In this document: piece after piece, positions 33,665 to 42,679 of the stretch
Layout of the letters: each line of letters starts with the position of its first letter
Position numbering within the stretch: the first letter of the stretch is position 1
Assembly: GCF_036242395.1 (NCBI RefSeq)
Contig: NZ_CP108458.1
Span: 434,001 to 498,000 of the forward strand
DNA: 64,000 bases
Origin: Kitasatospora sp. NBC_01266
GTDB taxonomy: Bacteria > Actinomycetota > Actinomycetes > Streptomycetales > Streptomycetaceae
Direction: 5' to 3'
Program-made: the position numbers and the translations under genes
The notes under the pieces: generated by a model
What the model saw: only the letters and a program-made list of their open reading frames with translations
Told to the model about the DNA's origin: nothing
Database searches by the model: none

Positions 33665-34120
33665 ATGGCAGACGATGGCTCCGAGCTGACTCGGGATGAA
33701 GTCCTGCGGGCGCTGGCGGCGTTGGAGGCCGGCTGGCAGCACGACGAGCACGCGCTGGCGGTGCTCGGCGAACGCCGGGGGGACGAGCGGACGCTGCCGG
33801 CGCTGCTCGCCCTGTACGGCGAGCGGACCCTGCGCGCCCTGCTGACGCTGGCCGTCGGCGGCCAGGACGGGCTCTCCTCGCAGCAGGCCCTGGACGCGGC
33901 GGAGGAGCTGGACCGCAGCGTGGTGGGCCGGATCAGCGGAGTGCTCGGCGAGGCCCTGGAGTCCTGGGCGCAGGCGGCCGGTGACGACAGCTCGGCGGCC
34001 GGGCAGATCGCCCGCACGGTGATCGGCGCCATCGCGGCGGTCAGCCAGGACGCCGAGGGCGACGACGTGCTGCCGCTGATCGCCGCCCTGCGGGCGCAGA
34101 CCCTGCGCGAGTCCTGCTGA
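33665..34120 (+). CDS. hypothetical helical protein
   Basis: A 151-residue acidic, almost entirely alpha-helical protein (LTRDEVLRALAALEAGWQHDEHALAVLGERRGDERTL and VGRISGVLGEALESW). There is no signal, membrane segment, Cys cluster or recognisable motif. I do not know the family. ATG is preceded by a purine-poor region (GACCCGGT), so the ribosome site is weak. It is followed by a bidirectional terminator shared with the convergent universal stress protein gene. Confidence 0.65.
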   Translation: MADDGSELTRDEVLRALAALEAGWQHDEHALAVLGERRGDERTLPALLALYGERTLRALLTLAVGGQDGLSSQQALDAAEELDRSVVGRISGVLGEALESWAQAAGDDSSAAGQIARTVIGAIAAVSQDAEGDDVLPLIAALRAQTLRESC

Positions 34121-34141
34121 TCGGGCGTCGGGAAAAACGGG

Positions 34142-34170
34142 CGTCGGGCACCCCGGCGGGGTGCCCGACG
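34142..34170. terminator. bidirectional terminator between convergent genes
   Basis: A 13-bp perfect stem (CGTCGGGCACCCC and its complement) with a 3-nt loop lies between the stop codons of the hypothetical helical protein and the universal stress protein. Confidence 0.8.
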
Positions 34171-34175
34171 TGACG

Positions 34176-34685
34176 TCAGGCCGCCATCGCGAAGTGGCCG
34201 CGGCCGCGGCGCGGGTTGCCGGTGGTGGGCTCGGTCTCGGCCGGGACGGAGATGACCGCGCAGGTGGCGCGGGCCAGGCAGTAGCGGCTGACCCTGGCGA
34301 AGAGCGGGCGCAGCAGGCCGCGGCGGCCGGTCCCGACCACCAGCAGGTCATCGGCGCGGTCGGCGATCTGGAGCAGCGCGGGGCCGACCTCGCCCTGGAT
34401 CACCACGGGCGAGACCCGCAGGTTCGCCGGGTAGCCGCCGAAGGCCTCGGCGAGGGCCTGGTCGAGGCGGGCCTGGGCGGCCTGCGCCCAGGCGGCGGCG
34501 AGCGGCGGGCAGGGGTGGGTGCGATAGGCGCTCTCGCCACCGACCGGGGTCCAGGCCATCACCGGCACGAGTTCGGCGCCGCGCCGGGCCGCCTCCGCCG
34601 CAGCGCGCTGCAGGACCGCCGCGCTGCGCCGCGAGCCGCTGACGCCGACGATGACCCGGGTGGACTCGGCCATGATGAGCTGCAC
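34176..34685 (-). CDS. universal stress protein (UspA family)
   Basis: A 169-residue UspA-fold protein: RVIVGVSGSRRSAAVLQRAAAEA at the start, then a VPVMAWTP strand, and the nucleotide-binding signature near residue 118 (VVGTGRRGLLRPLFARVSRYCL, form GxGxxGx9S). Such proteins bind ATP or AMP and help cells survive stress; a specific role here is unknown. Two starts are possible; the second ATG (MAESTRV) is the more usual for the family. The 340 bp upstream (34686-35025) contains no gene that I can support and presumably holds this promoter and that of the divergent GNAT gene. Confidence 0.88.
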   Translation of the reverse strand: MQLIMAESTRVIVGVSGSRRSAAVLQRAAAEAARRGAELVPVMAWTPVGGESAYRTHPCPPLAAAWAQAAQARLDQALAEAFGGYPANLRVSPVVIQGEVGPALLQIADRADDLLVVGTGRRGLLRPLFARVSRYCLARATCAVISVPAETEPTTGNPRRGRGHFAMAA

Positions 34686-35025
34686 TTCCCTCAGTTGTGG
34701 GACCGCGGTCTCCGCTGATCCTCTGTTTATCAGGCGTGCTGATCCTATCGCCTTGTATTCCTAGGTCAAGTGGCGGGGCTCGGCACAGATCCATAAGACA
34801 TCACCCGGGCCCTGCCTTCGGTTCCTCTTGACGCCTCCTTGACGCCGGGCGCCCGTCCGCTAACAGGCTCCTAACGCCGCCTCCGACCTGCGCCGTTCTG
34901 CCCGACGGCAGCTCCACCGCCGCCGGCGACCCGGATCGGCAAGGATCCGTCAGAGCGCTGCCCGCGGCCGACAGGGATTCGTCAGGAGCCGATCGCCGCC
35001 GGGGCCCGCCCGGTTCACTGGGGCG

Positions 35026-35850
35026 ATGTCCCACCGCCCGCTGTCGACCGCGCCGCTCAGGAGTACCCCGACCCGCACCCTGCTGCCGCCGCCGGATGTC
35101 CCGCTCCCCCGCCACGGCCGACCGCGCACGCCGGCCCGCTGGTTCCTGCCGGAGCAGCCCGGCCCCGGCACGCTGGCCGCGCATGTGCTGCTCACCGGAC
35201 GCGGCTCGCTGTGGACCGACCAGCCCGCCGCGCCCCGGGTGGCGGTGGCCGCCTGCGGTCCGTACCGGGTGCTGCGCGGCGACCCCCGGCTGCTGCCACG
35301 CGAGCTCCTCGCTCCGCTGGAGCGCGGGCAGTTCAGCGCGCCCGACCGCTTCCTGCCGCTGCTCGGCCGCAGCTTCAGCACGGTCACCCCCTGGGTGCGG
35401 CTGGTCTGCACGCAGCAGCACCGGCCGCGCCGCCGTCCCGTCCCGGCGGGCGTGCGGCTGCGTCCGCTGACCCGGGCGGACGCGGACCTGCTCGACGCCA
35501 CCGGAGCGGAGTTGCGCTGGGTCACCGAGACCTGGGGGTCGAGCCGGGCGCTCGCCTCGTCGGGTGGCGCGTGGGGCGCCTTCGTCGACGGGCGGCTGGT
35601 CGCACTCGCGGCCGGCCACCTGCGCGGGCTCGCCCACGAGGACCTGGCGGTGGCCACCGTCCCGGAGTTCCGCCGAGCCGGTCTGGGCCTGGCCTGCGTA
35701 CTGGCCGCCGCGACGGCGGTCCGCCACCGCGGCAAGCTCCCCAGCTGGACCGCGCCCCGGTCCAACGGACCCAGCCTGGCACTGGCCGAGGCGGCCGGCT
35801 TCCGGCCGGTCCGCGAGGAACTCGCCTACTGGGTCGGCCCGGCGGTGTGA
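35026..35850 (+). CDS. GNAT family acetyltransferase
   Basis: A 274-residue protein whose C-terminal half is a GNAT domain: GVRLRPLTRADADLLDAT, GGAWGAFVDGRLVALAAGHL, VATVPEFRRAGLGLACVLAAA (the acetyl-CoA pyrophosphate loop R-R-A-G-L-G), and SLALAEAAGFRPV. The N-terminal half (Pro- and Arg-rich) is unusual for GNATs and may form a separate domain. Substrate unknown. Its stop is 24 bp from the end of the convergent phospholipase D gene. Confidence 0.8.
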   Translation: MSHRPLSTAPLRSTPTRTLLPPPDVPLPRHGRPRTPARWFLPEQPGPGTLAAHVLLTGRGSLWTDQPAAPRVAVAACGPYRVLRGDPRLLPRELLAPLERGQFSAPDRFLPLLGRSFSTVTPWVRLVCTQQHRPRRRPVPAGVRLRPLTRADADLLDATGAELRWVTETWGSSRALASSGGAWGAFVDGRLVALAAGHLRGLAHEDLAVATVPEFRRAGLGLACVLAAATAVRHRGKLPSWTAPRSNGPSLALAEAAGFRPVREELAYWVGPAV

Positions 35851-35874
35851 GCGCCGGTCCGACCGGTGCGGCGG

Positions 35875-37569
35875 TCAGGCCGAGCAGAGCCCCCGGGTGT
35901 AGTCGACCGTCGCGGCGGTCTGCGAGTACTGCCACTCGGGGGTGAGCAGTTGGGCGTCCAGCTGGGCGGCGGCCGTGCGGTCCTCCGTCACATAGCCGAA
36001 GTCCTGCAGCCAGGCCGGGTAGAGGTTCTTGGAGCCGAGGTAGAACGCGGCGCCGTCCACCGAGACCAGCTTGTGGTGCAGCGCGTACGGGTGGCCGTCG
36101 GCCCAGGTGTCGCCGGGCGCCGCGCGGAAGGCGGCGAGCTGGAGGTTCTGGCACATGGTGGCCTTGGCGCCGGCCCGGTCCTGGCCGGTGGCCGCGCTGA
36201 TCCGGTCCAGCAGCACATCGCTCACCTCGGAGAGCGACTTGATCTGCGAGTAGCCGCCACTGCCGACCGCGCCCCGGTTGGCCGGGTCGCTGACCACGAT
36301 CCGCACCTTCACGCCGGCGGCGAGCTTGGCCGCCAGGGTGTCGTAGAGCCGGGCGTCGTAGCGGGGCAGCGGCGGGCAGGTGCCGTTGAGGTCCTGCTGC
36401 GATATCTCGATGTGGCTGGTCGCGCTGGCGACCAGCGCGCGCAGGGCGCTCTCCTCGGGGTTCACCGTGGCGTAGTCGCGGTCGGCGTTGGTGTGGTCGG
36501 GCAGCTTGATCGGGCCGCAGGAGGTGGCCGGGCTGCCGGTCGGGCTGACCGGGCTCGGCTGGAAGGCCGAGGCCGGGTCGACGCTCTGGATGCCCACGCC
36601 CAGGCCGCCGACCGCGATCACCGGCACGCTGCCGGTGGCGGCCGGGGTGGCCGGGTTGGCGTCCTGCTCCAGGGTGGCCAGGCAGCCGGCGCCGTTCGAG
36701 GCGGCGAACCAGGCCGCCGAGAACGGGCCGCTGTTGCGGCAGGTCCAGCTCCACAGGGTGTCCAGGTAGCGGCCGGCCGTCGCGGCGGCGGGGCCGGTCA
36801 GCGCGAGGTCGGCGTCGGTGACCGGGTGGCCGGTCTCCAGGTAGTCGGCCTTCCAGTCGTTGATGCCGCCGGTGATCACGCTCTGCCCGTCGACCACCAG
36901 CAGCTTGGCGTGGTTCCAGGAGAAGGCGGTCTTCGCGGTGGTCATCGAGGCCACGTTGAGCGTGACGGAGTCGGCCGCGTCGCCCAGCTTGCCCACCAGT
37001 TCGTCCCGGTAGGAGGTGGGCAGGGCGGTGATGTTGTAGAGCGGGGCGGCGCCCACCAGGATCCGCACCTGGATCCGGTGCCCGGACGCCACCGCGGACT
37101 TGAGCCCGGCCACGATGGCGTCCTCGAAGGCGCCGTTCGGCAGCGGGGCGAGCGAGGAGATGTCGACCGTGCGGGTGGCGGCGGCGATGTTGGCGGTCAT
37201 CTTCGCCAGCAGCGCCTGGCTGCCCGGACGGTCGGCGCAGGACGGGTCGCCCCAGCAGCCCGGCGTCTGCAGCAGCCAGCCGCCCGGGTCGCCGGCCGGG
37301 GCGTCCAGCGCGTTGCCCGCGGTGCGCTGCCAGACCGTGCCCTCCAGTCCGGGCGAGACCTGGCGCAGCACCTGCTCGACGGCGTCCAGGTGCGGGGTCG
37401 AACTCGAGGCCGAGGCGGGGGCCGGGGCGGGGGCCGCCGGGGTGGCGGCGTCGCCGGGCGCCGCGGCGAGCGCTGGGGTGGCCGACGCCCCGGCGAGCAG
37501 CAGGGCGAGGGTCAGGACGGTCCGCGCCGGACGGCGGGACGGGCGGGCGGCGGCCCTGGAGAGCGGCAT
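35875..37569 (-). CDS. pld: secreted phospholipase D
   Basis: A 564-residue exported enzyme closely matching the classical Streptomyces phospholipase D over its whole length. The signal peptide ([19 protein letters not shown]) is followed by an Ala/Pro linker, then [21 protein letters not shown]. Two HKD motifs are intact: [13 protein letters not shown] (His220, Lys222, Asp227) and [12 protein letters not shown] (His498, Lys500, Asp505). It hydrolyses phosphatidylcholine and also transfers phosphatidyl groups to alcohols. The N-terminal Ala/Pro-rich segment (about 38-57) is longer than usual. It stands as a single gene with its own promoter region. Confidence 0.97.
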   Translation of the reverse strand: MPLSRAAARPSRRPARTVLTLALLLAGASATPALAAAPGDAATPAAPAPAPASASSSTPHLDAVEQVLRQVSPGLEGTVWQRTAGNALDAPAGDPGGWLLQTPGCWGDPSCADRPGSQALLAKMTANIAAATRTVDISSLAPLPNGAFEDAIVAGLKSAVASGHRIQVRILVGAAPLYNITALPTSYRDELVGKLGDAADSVTLNVASMTTAKTAFSWNHAKLLVVDGQSVITGGINDWKADYLETGHPVTDADLALTGPAAATAGRYLDTLWSWTCRNSGPFSAAWFAASNGAGCLATLEQDANPATPAATGSVPVIAVGGLGVGIQSVDPASAFQPSPVSPTGSPATSCGPIKLPDHTNADRDYATVNPEESALRALVASATSHIEISQQDLNGTCPPLPRYDARLYDTLAAKLAAGVKVRIVVSDPANRGAVGSGGYSQIKSLSEVSDVLLDRISAATGQDRAGAKATMCQNLQLAAFRAAPGDTWADGHPYALHHKLVSVDGAAFYLGSKNLYPAWLQDFGYVTEDRTAAAQLDAQLLTPEWQYSQTAATVDYTRGLCSA

Positions 37570-37814
37570 CGTGAGGATCCTTCAGGTAACTCGGAACATT
37601 TGTTCACCGAAATAACTCGCTCAAGCTACTGGCCGGTTACCCAACGTTTCGACAACTCCTGGCCCGATCCAGCCGATCGGCGGGGGAAGTCCCGCCGATC
37701 GACGGGTGTCGGGCCGGGCTGCCGCGCCCCTCCCCGGCCCCGCATGGCAGGCTACGAGGCCAGCACCGCCGCACCCCCGCACGCCGCCGCACCCCGCATC
37801 AGGAGCCGACCCCC

Positions 37815-38864
37815 ATGGACCGCCCGAGCGCCACCTTCCGCCTCGACGCCCCCGCCAGCGCCGATCCGGCGGGGATCCTGACCGCCGCCGCCGCGGCCGA
37901 GGAGTGGGGCATGGACCGGCTGCTGGTCGCCGAGACCGCCTACGACCCGTTCCTCCAACTGGCCCGCGCCGCCGACCGGACCAGCTCGATCGAACTGGCC
38001 ACCGGCGTCGCGGTCGCCTTCGCCCGCACCCCGATGACCCTGGCCTACCAGGCCTGGGGCCTGCACGCGGCCAGCGGCGGACGGGCCGTCATCGGCCTGG
38101 GCTCACAGGTCAAGCCGCACATCGAGAAGCGCTTCGGGATGCCCTGGGACCGCCCCGCCGCGCGGATGAACGAGTACGTCCACGCGGTGCGGGCGATCTG
38201 GCACAGCTGGCAGACCGGCGAACGGCTCAGGTTCCGTGGCGACTTCTACACGCACACCGTGATGACCCCGGTCTTCGCCCCCGACCCGATCCCGGCCGGC
38301 CCGCCCCGGATCCTGCTGGCCGGGGTCGGGCCGCTGATGACCCGGACCGCCGGCGCGGTCGCCGACGGTTTCGTCAGCCACCCCTTCACCTCCGTCGCCT
38401 ACCTGACCGAGCAGGTGCTGCCCGGGGTGACGGCCGCCCGCGCCCAGGCCGAGGCCGAGGGCGCCCCGTGGACCACCCGCCCCTTCGAGATCGCCGGCAA
38501 CGTGCTGACCGCCACCGGCCGCACCGAGGAGGAGCTGCGCGCCAACCTGGCCGGCGTCCGCGAACGGCTGGCCTTCTACGCCTCCACCCCCGCCTACCGC
38601 CCGGTGCTGGCCCAGCACGGCTGGCTCGAGCTGCACGAGGAACTGCACCGGCTCTCGCTGCGCGGACGCTGGCAGCAGATGGCCGACCTGATCGACGACG
38701 AGGTCTTCGCCGCCTTCGCCGTCACCGGAACCGTCCCGGAGGTCGCCCGCGAAATCCACCGCCGCTACGCCGGCCTGGTCACCCGCCTGTCCGTCAGCCT
38801 GCCCGACCAGGCCGACCCCGGACTCGGCCTGGAGGTCCTGGCGGCGGTGCGGGAGTTGGGGTAG
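37815..38864 (+). CDS. LLM class F420-dependent oxidoreductase
   Basis: A 349-residue luciferase-like (beta/alpha)8 oxidoreductase of the TIGR03617 type. Characteristic parts are AAAAAEEWGMDRLLVAE, FARTPMTLAYQAWGLH, GGRAVIGLGSQVKPHIEKRFG, PPRILLAGVGPLMTRTAGAVADGFVSHPF, and an F420-typical absence of flavin-specific segments. Substrate is unknown. The gene is preceded by GGAGCC and starts MDRPSATFRLD. It is convergent with the hypothetical gene at 38897. Confidence 0.9.
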   Translation: MDRPSATFRLDAPASADPAGILTAAAAAEEWGMDRLLVAETAYDPFLQLARAADRTSSIELATGVAVAFARTPMTLAYQAWGLHAASGGRAVIGLGSQVKPHIEKRFGMPWDRPAARMNEYVHAVRAIWHSWQTGERLRFRGDFYTHTVMTPVFAPDPIPAGPPRILLAGVGPLMTRTAGAVADGFVSHPFTSVAYLTEQVLPGVTAARAQAEAEGAPWTTRPFEIAGNVLTATGRTEEELRANLAGVRERLAFYASTPAYRPVLAQHGWLELHEELHRLSLRGRWQQMADLIDDEVFAAFAVTGTVPEVAREIHRRYAGLVTRLSVSLPDQADPGLGLEVLAAVRELG

Positions 38865-38896
38865 CCCCCGCTCCGCTCGCACGACAGGCCCCAGGC

Positions 38897-39574
38897 CTAC
38901 CGGCCCGGTTCGCGCTCCGCCACCAGCCCCTGGGACACCGCCGCCGCGTGCAGGGCGGCGCTCACCGCGCGCACCGAGGCGAGCAGCGAGGCCGCCGAGG
39001 TCCAGCCGCCGGAGCGCCAGAGCAGCAGCGTGGAGCCCTCGACCCGCCAGCTGCACGGTTCGGGGGTGCCGCGCAGCAGGTCCAGGCCGGACGTGGAGAG
39101 GACCGTGCGCACCAGGCGCGGGTCGGTGGCGTGGACCTCGAAGTGGCTGTCGAACCAGCCGTCGCCACTGCTCAGCCGGTCGCCGGAGAGCGGGACGAGG
39201 ACCCGGGTCGAGTGGAAGACGGGCTCGTGGCGCACCTCGATCCGCGACTCGACCGCCTCGGGCAGCCTGACCAGCACCGCGCCGTAGAAGTGCGTCGAGC
39301 CGTTCTCCCGGCAGCGGTAGCCGACCGAGGTCAGCGGCAGGCCTTCGAGGCTGCCGGTCACCTCGCTCACCAACCGCTGCGCGCTGCCGTAGTGGAACGG
39401 CGGCCCGGCCAGGTCGGGGCCGTCGCCGCTGCTCGGCCGGAACCCGTGACCTGCGGTCAGCTCCTCGGCGATCGCGCCGGTGCGGCGCCGGTCGAGGACC
39501 GGACCGATCCGGGGCGCGGTCAGCACCAGCGCGACCAGCGCGACGAAGAGCACGATCGGGACGATGACGCCCAT
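38897..39574 (-). CDS. hypothetical protein with one N-terminal transmembrane helix
   Basis: A 225-residue protein anchored by MGVIVPIVLFVALVALVLTAP, followed by a cytoplasmic or extracytoplasmic globular part (GFRPSSGDGPDLAGPPFHYGSAQRLVSEVTGSLEG ... WRVEGSTLLLWRSGG). I recognise it only as a common uncharacterised streptomycete type. The ATG was chosen because GGGGAGGCGCC precedes it; an upstream in-frame start lacks a ribosome site. No operon partner. Confidence 0.7.
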   Translation of the reverse strand: MGVIVPIVLFVALVALVLTAPRIGPVLDRRRTGAIAEELTAGHGFRPSSGDGPDLAGPPFHYGSAQRLVSEVTGSLEGLPLTSVGYRCRENGSTHFYGAVLVRLPEAVESRIEVRHEPVFHSTRVLVPLSGDRLSSGDGWFDSHFEVHATDPRLVRTVLSTSGLDLLRGTPEPCSWRVEGSTLLLWRSGGWTSAASLLASVRAVSAALHAAAVSQGLVAEREPGR

Positions 39575-39824
39575 GGCGCCTCCCCTGGTTGAGAACCCGT
39601 CGGCAATGCCGCCCGGCACCCGCCGGGGCATGCGCGACCTTCACGCCGACCAGACTTCCCGGCACACCGCCACTGACAGTACCGATTGGTGGACGAAGCG
39701 CAAGGGTGCCCGGGGGGCTCCGGAGGCCGGTCGGCATGGACAGCGCAAGGATCGCGTCAACGCTGGCGCGTGCCGCTTGCGCGCCGCGGCAGGCCTGCTA
39801 CACCAGAGAGCAGGAGGTGCAACG

Positions 39825-40643
39825 ATGCGCCGCAGTCCCAGTCGCCACACGCCCGTTCTCCGTGGTCCCAGTTGGGTCTCGTACTGGAACCTGGACCGTT
39901 ATGTCAGCCGGGACCGGCTCGCGCTGATCGCCGCCGTGCTGGTCCCGACAGCGCTCTGCGCGATCCTGCTCCCGTTCCGCGGCAGCATGGCCAACACCAA
40001 TGTGGCGCTGCTGCTGGTCGTGGTGGTGGTCGCGGTGGCCGCGCTCGGTCGGCGGCTGGCCGGGGCGCTGGCCGCGGTGGTCGCGGCGCTCGGCTTCGAC
40101 TTCTTCTTCACCCGTCCGTACGAGCAGTTCGCGATCAGCAAGTCGGCCGACCTGACCACCGCCGTGCTGCTCCTCGCGGTCGGCCTGGCGGTCTCCCAAC
40201 TGGCCGTCCGGGCACGTCAGTTCCGGGTGCTGGCGATCACCGACGCCGGCTACCTGGCGCAGATCCGGGACACCGCGGTACTGGCACGCAGCGCGAACTC
40301 GGCGCTGACCGTGGTCGACCAGGTCCGCGACCAGCTGGTCGGGCTGCTCCAACTGCGGGGCTGCCGCTTCGAGTACGGCTCGCTGCTCGGCCACCCGCCG
40401 CGCCTGGAGCACGACGGCTCGGTGCTGGTCGGACACCGGCTCTGGGACGCCGACCGGCTCGGGCTGCCGGCCGAGGACGTGGAACTGCGGATGTTCGGCA
40501 ACGGCAAGTACATCGGCCGCTTCATGCTCGAACCCACCCCTGGCACGGTGCCATCCCTGCAGGCCCGGCTGGTCGCGGTCACCCTGGCCGACCAGGCCGG
40601 AGCCGCACTGGACTCGCTGCACCGGCCGGTGCGGGCGGCCTGA
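39825..40643 (+). CDS. DUF4118 (KdpD-like sensor) membrane protein without kinase domain
   Basis: A 272-residue protein: the DUF4118 four-helix unit (LALIAAVLVPTALCAILLPF, NTNVALLLVVVVVAVAALGRR, GALAAVVAALGFDFFFTRPYEQF, TTAVLLLAVGLAVSQLAV) is followed by a GAF-like cytoplasmic domain (YLAQIRDTAVLARS ... ADQAGAALDSL). In KdpD and related sensors these units precede a histidine kinase; here the protein ends without one. CAGGAGG precedes the ATG. It may be an orphan sensor or scaffold. No potassium-transport genes are near. Confidence 0.85.
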   Translation: MRRSPSRHTPVLRGPSWVSYWNLDRYVSRDRLALIAAVLVPTALCAILLPFRGSMANTNVALLLVVVVVAVAALGRRLAGALAAVVAALGFDFFFTRPYEQFAISKSADLTTAVLLLAVGLAVSQLAVRARQFRVLAITDAGYLAQIRDTAVLARSANSALTVVDQVRDQLVGLLQLRGCRFEYGSLLGHPPRLEHDGSVLVGHRLWDADRLGLPAEDVELRMFGNGKYIGRFMLEPTPGTVPSLQARLVAVTLADQAGAALDSLHRPVRAA

Positions 40644-40664
40644 GGCGGTCCGTCCCACCGAGCC

Positions 40665-40937
40665 CTACAGTCCCCGCAGTTCCACCACCACGGTCCCCAG
40701 GTGCCGGCCCTCGATGACCTCGAGCAGCGCGTTCGGCGCGTTCTCGATCCCGGCCACGCGGACCTGCGGGAAGGTGATCTCACCGGCGCGCAGCCAGTCG
40801 CCGGACCGCTGGAGCCACTCGGCGTGCGCCTCGGGGTCGTCGTCGGCGCTGTAGCCGCGGATGGTGATCCGCTTCAGCAGGAGCTGGACCCCGTCCAGCT
40901 CCACCGGGGCCGTGCGGCCGGGGCCGTGCTGCGCCAA
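40665..40937 (-). pseudogene. C-terminal remnant of an NADP-dependent oxidoreductase
   Basis: About 90 codons resembling the tail of leukotriene-B4-dehydrogenase-like/CurA-type reductases: LDGVQLLLKRITIRGYSADD, HAEWLQRSGDWLRAGEI, then VAGIENAPNALLEVIEGRHLGTVVVEL. The N-terminal catalytic and Rossmann regions (~240 residues) are absent, and upstream sequence on that strand is unrelated. It is a leftover of a deletion at the promoter of the next gene, so function is improbable. Confidence 0.7.
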
Positions 40938-40991
40938 CTGCCCGGCGGACCTGACGTCCTGTCACCCGGGGCGGTCTGCCAAGCTGTGCCG

Positions 40992-41849
40992 GTGACCGAG
41001 ATAGCCGGGCAGCCGCCAACAGCAGCACCGTCGCCGCAGCAGACCCAGCCCCAGCGGACCCAGCCGCAGTCGCAGCCGAAGGCGCGCCGGCAGTTCGTCC
41101 CGCTGGTGGTCACAACGGCCGCGCTCGGCATCGCGCTGGTGCACGTGCTGCGACCCGACCTGAAGATCGACACCATCACCGTGGTGCTGCTGGTGGTCGC
41201 CCTGCTGCCCTGGCTGGGCACGCTGATCGAGAGCATCGAGTTCCCCGGCGGCGGCAAGGTGCAGTACCGCCAGCTGCGCGCGGAGACGGCGGAGGCCCGG
41301 CACGAGGCGGACGAGGCCCGGCAGGAGGCCGGCGAGGCCGTGCGGACCGCGCTGGCGGCGGTCAGCGCCCAGGCGCCGGCCGAGCAGGTGACGATGGCGG
41401 ACCTCGAACGGCTGGCCGCCCGCTACACCGAGCTGCGGCAGTCGATGCCCGGCGGCTCGGCCCGCACGGCCCAGGTGGACCGGCTCTTCGGCACGATGAT
41501 GGTGGTCACCCCGCGGGTGGCCGACTTCGACCTGCTGGCCGCCCTGCGCTCCACCGACCCCGGCCTGCGCCTGGCCGCCTACGCCTGCGTGTTCGCCGAG
41601 CCCGAGGCCGCGCTCACCCGTTCGGCCGAGCTGCTGCCCGAGCTCGTCGCCGCGCTGACCGAGCGCGAGCCGTTCGGCAGCAGCCGGTACTGGGGCGCCC
41701 GTGCCCTGGACGCGGTCACCGACGTGATCGACCCCGCCACCCTGCCGGCCGGCCTCGGCCGCCGACTCACCGGGCCACTGGCCGAACTGCCTGCGGAAAG
41801 CGCCCGGGCCGCGACGCTGCGACGGGTGATCGCCAAGCTGGCGGGCTGA
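40992..41849 (+). CDS. hypothetical two-helix membrane protein with coiled coil
   Basis: A 285-residue protein. A Gln/Pro-rich tail (SPQQTQPQRTQPQSQPKARR) is followed by two transmembrane helices (FVPLVVTTAALGIALVHVL and IDTITVVLLVVALLPWLGTLI), a heptad-like charged segment of repeats of the form E-A-R-x-E-A (RAETAEARHEADEARQEA) and a helical domain (LRSTDPGLRLAAYACVFAEPEAALTR) that looks like HEAT-type repeats. GTG start with GCCG upstream, so no strong ribosome site. No named family. A strong terminator follows. Confidence 0.7.
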   Translation: MTEIAGQPPTAAPSPQQTQPQRTQPQSQPKARRQFVPLVVTTAALGIALVHVLRPDLKIDTITVVLLVVALLPWLGTLIESIEFPGGGKVQYRQLRAETAEARHEADEARQEAGEAVRTALAAVSAQAPAEQVTMADLERLAARYTELRQSMPGGSARTAQVDRLFGTMMVVTPRVADFDLLAALRSTDPGLRLAAYACVFAEPEAALTRSAELLPELVAALTEREPFGSSRYWGARALDAVTDVIDPATLPAGLGRRLTGPLAELPAESARAATLRRVIAKLAG

Positions 41850-41869
41850 GAATCCGGCACCGGTGTGCC

Positions 41870-41907
41870 GGGGGCGCGCGACCCGTTTCCCCCGGACGCG
41901 CGCCCCC
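41870..41907 (+). terminator. terminator after the two-helix membrane protein
   Basis: GGGGGCGCGCG and its exact complement form an 11-bp stem with a 16-nt loop, 20 bp after the stop codon. The rest of the 288-bp gap holds no gene that I can support. Confidence 0.8.
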
Positions 41908-42137
41908 ACCCCATCACCTGGCCGCCGATGGTGGTCACCGAAACCGGTGCAGCTTCATCGGCGTGGCACCGCCTCGGTCCCCCACGGACGGGGCGGCGCC
42001 TTACCTCTCGACCAACGTAGGCGCCCCCTGATCGGTTCCCGGGTTTCCTGATGCTCCCTTGTCGCCCGGCAAGCCGATCTTGACGGTTCGCTAGCGGGCC
42101 GTGCCCGGGGCGCCGCCGGCACGCTGTCGGGGCGCCG

Positions 42138-42407
42138 TCAGCGCACGACGGGCCGCTGGCCCCCGCCTCCTTCGTGGTGCGCGATCCAGCGGGCCAGCCA
42201 CCCCAGCACCGCCAGCACCGTCACGCCCCAGACGATCGAGAAGAGCACCAGCACCCAGAGGGTCTCCACCTGTGCCCCCACCAGGCCGAGCCCCATCGAC
42301 ACCCCGACCAGCCACAGCACCGCCCAGGTCGGCGCCTGCGCGATCGACTGCACCACATCACGGAACGGATGCACGTTCTGCGAGTCACGCTCGAGACGCT
42401 CCGCCAT
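42138..42407 (-). CDS. small two-transmembrane protein
   Basis: An 89-residue protein: a short polar N-terminus (MAERLERDSQNVHPFRDVVQSIAQ), then helices WAVLWLVGVSMGLGLVGAQV and LWVLVLFSIVWGVTVLAVLGWLARWI, and a Gly-rich tail. GGAGGAGG precedes the ATG by about 8 bp, which decides the start. It resembles uncharacterised small membrane proteins often annotated as low-affinity iron permease-like or 2TM domain proteins, but evidence for transport is absent. Divergent from the HtrA-type protease. Confidence 0.65.
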   Translation of the reverse strand: MAERLERDSQNVHPFRDVVQSIAQAPTWAVLWLVGVSMGLGLVGAQVETLWVLVLFSIVWGVTVLAVLGWLARWIAHHEGGGGQRPVVR

Positions 42408-42504
42408 CACCGCCACCTCCTCCGCTCGCACGGCCTTCGGCGGTCTCCGGCGGTTTGCCGGGGATCACCGGCTTCCATCGTCCCCCCGCCCGTCCCGGGC
42501 CGCC

Positions 42505-42569
42505 GCCGGAGGGACGGGCGGCGCCGGAGGGACGGTCGGCGCCGGGAAGGGCAGCGGCGCCGACCGTCC
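42505..42569. repeat. 18-bp tandem repeat and hairpin between divergent genes
   Basis: GCCGGAGGGACGG(G/T)CGGC occurs twice in tandem (42505-42540) with a degenerate third unit to 42558. The second unit's GGACGGTCGGC pairs with GCCGACCGTCC at 42559-42569, giving an 11-bp stem. It lies between the divergent membrane protein and HtrA genes. Confidence 0.6.
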
Positions 42570-42613
42570 TGATGGTTGGCTGATGGTTAAAGGACAAGCT
42601 CATCCTCAGCTCA
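42570..42613 (+). promoter_or_regulatory. direct repeats upstream of the HtrA-like protease
   Basis: CTGATGGTT is repeated 12 bp apart, then AGCTCA occurs at 42597 and 42608, 11 bp apart. An 11-bp direct repeat is the typical spacing for OmpR-type response regulators, and in streptomycetes htrA-like genes are known targets of envelope-stress two-component systems. Which regulator acts here cannot be seen. Confidence 0.5.
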
Positions 42614-42679
42614 CGTACTTCAAGGCGTTTGCTCGCATGATGGAGGGAAGCAGAACTCGCTTCGTCTGGTGGGGCCGAC

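Noticed and set aside
39575..39824. Upstream extension of the DUF4118 protein
   Set aside because: The extension is polar and without homology, and a strong ribosome site lies directly before the ATG at 39825.
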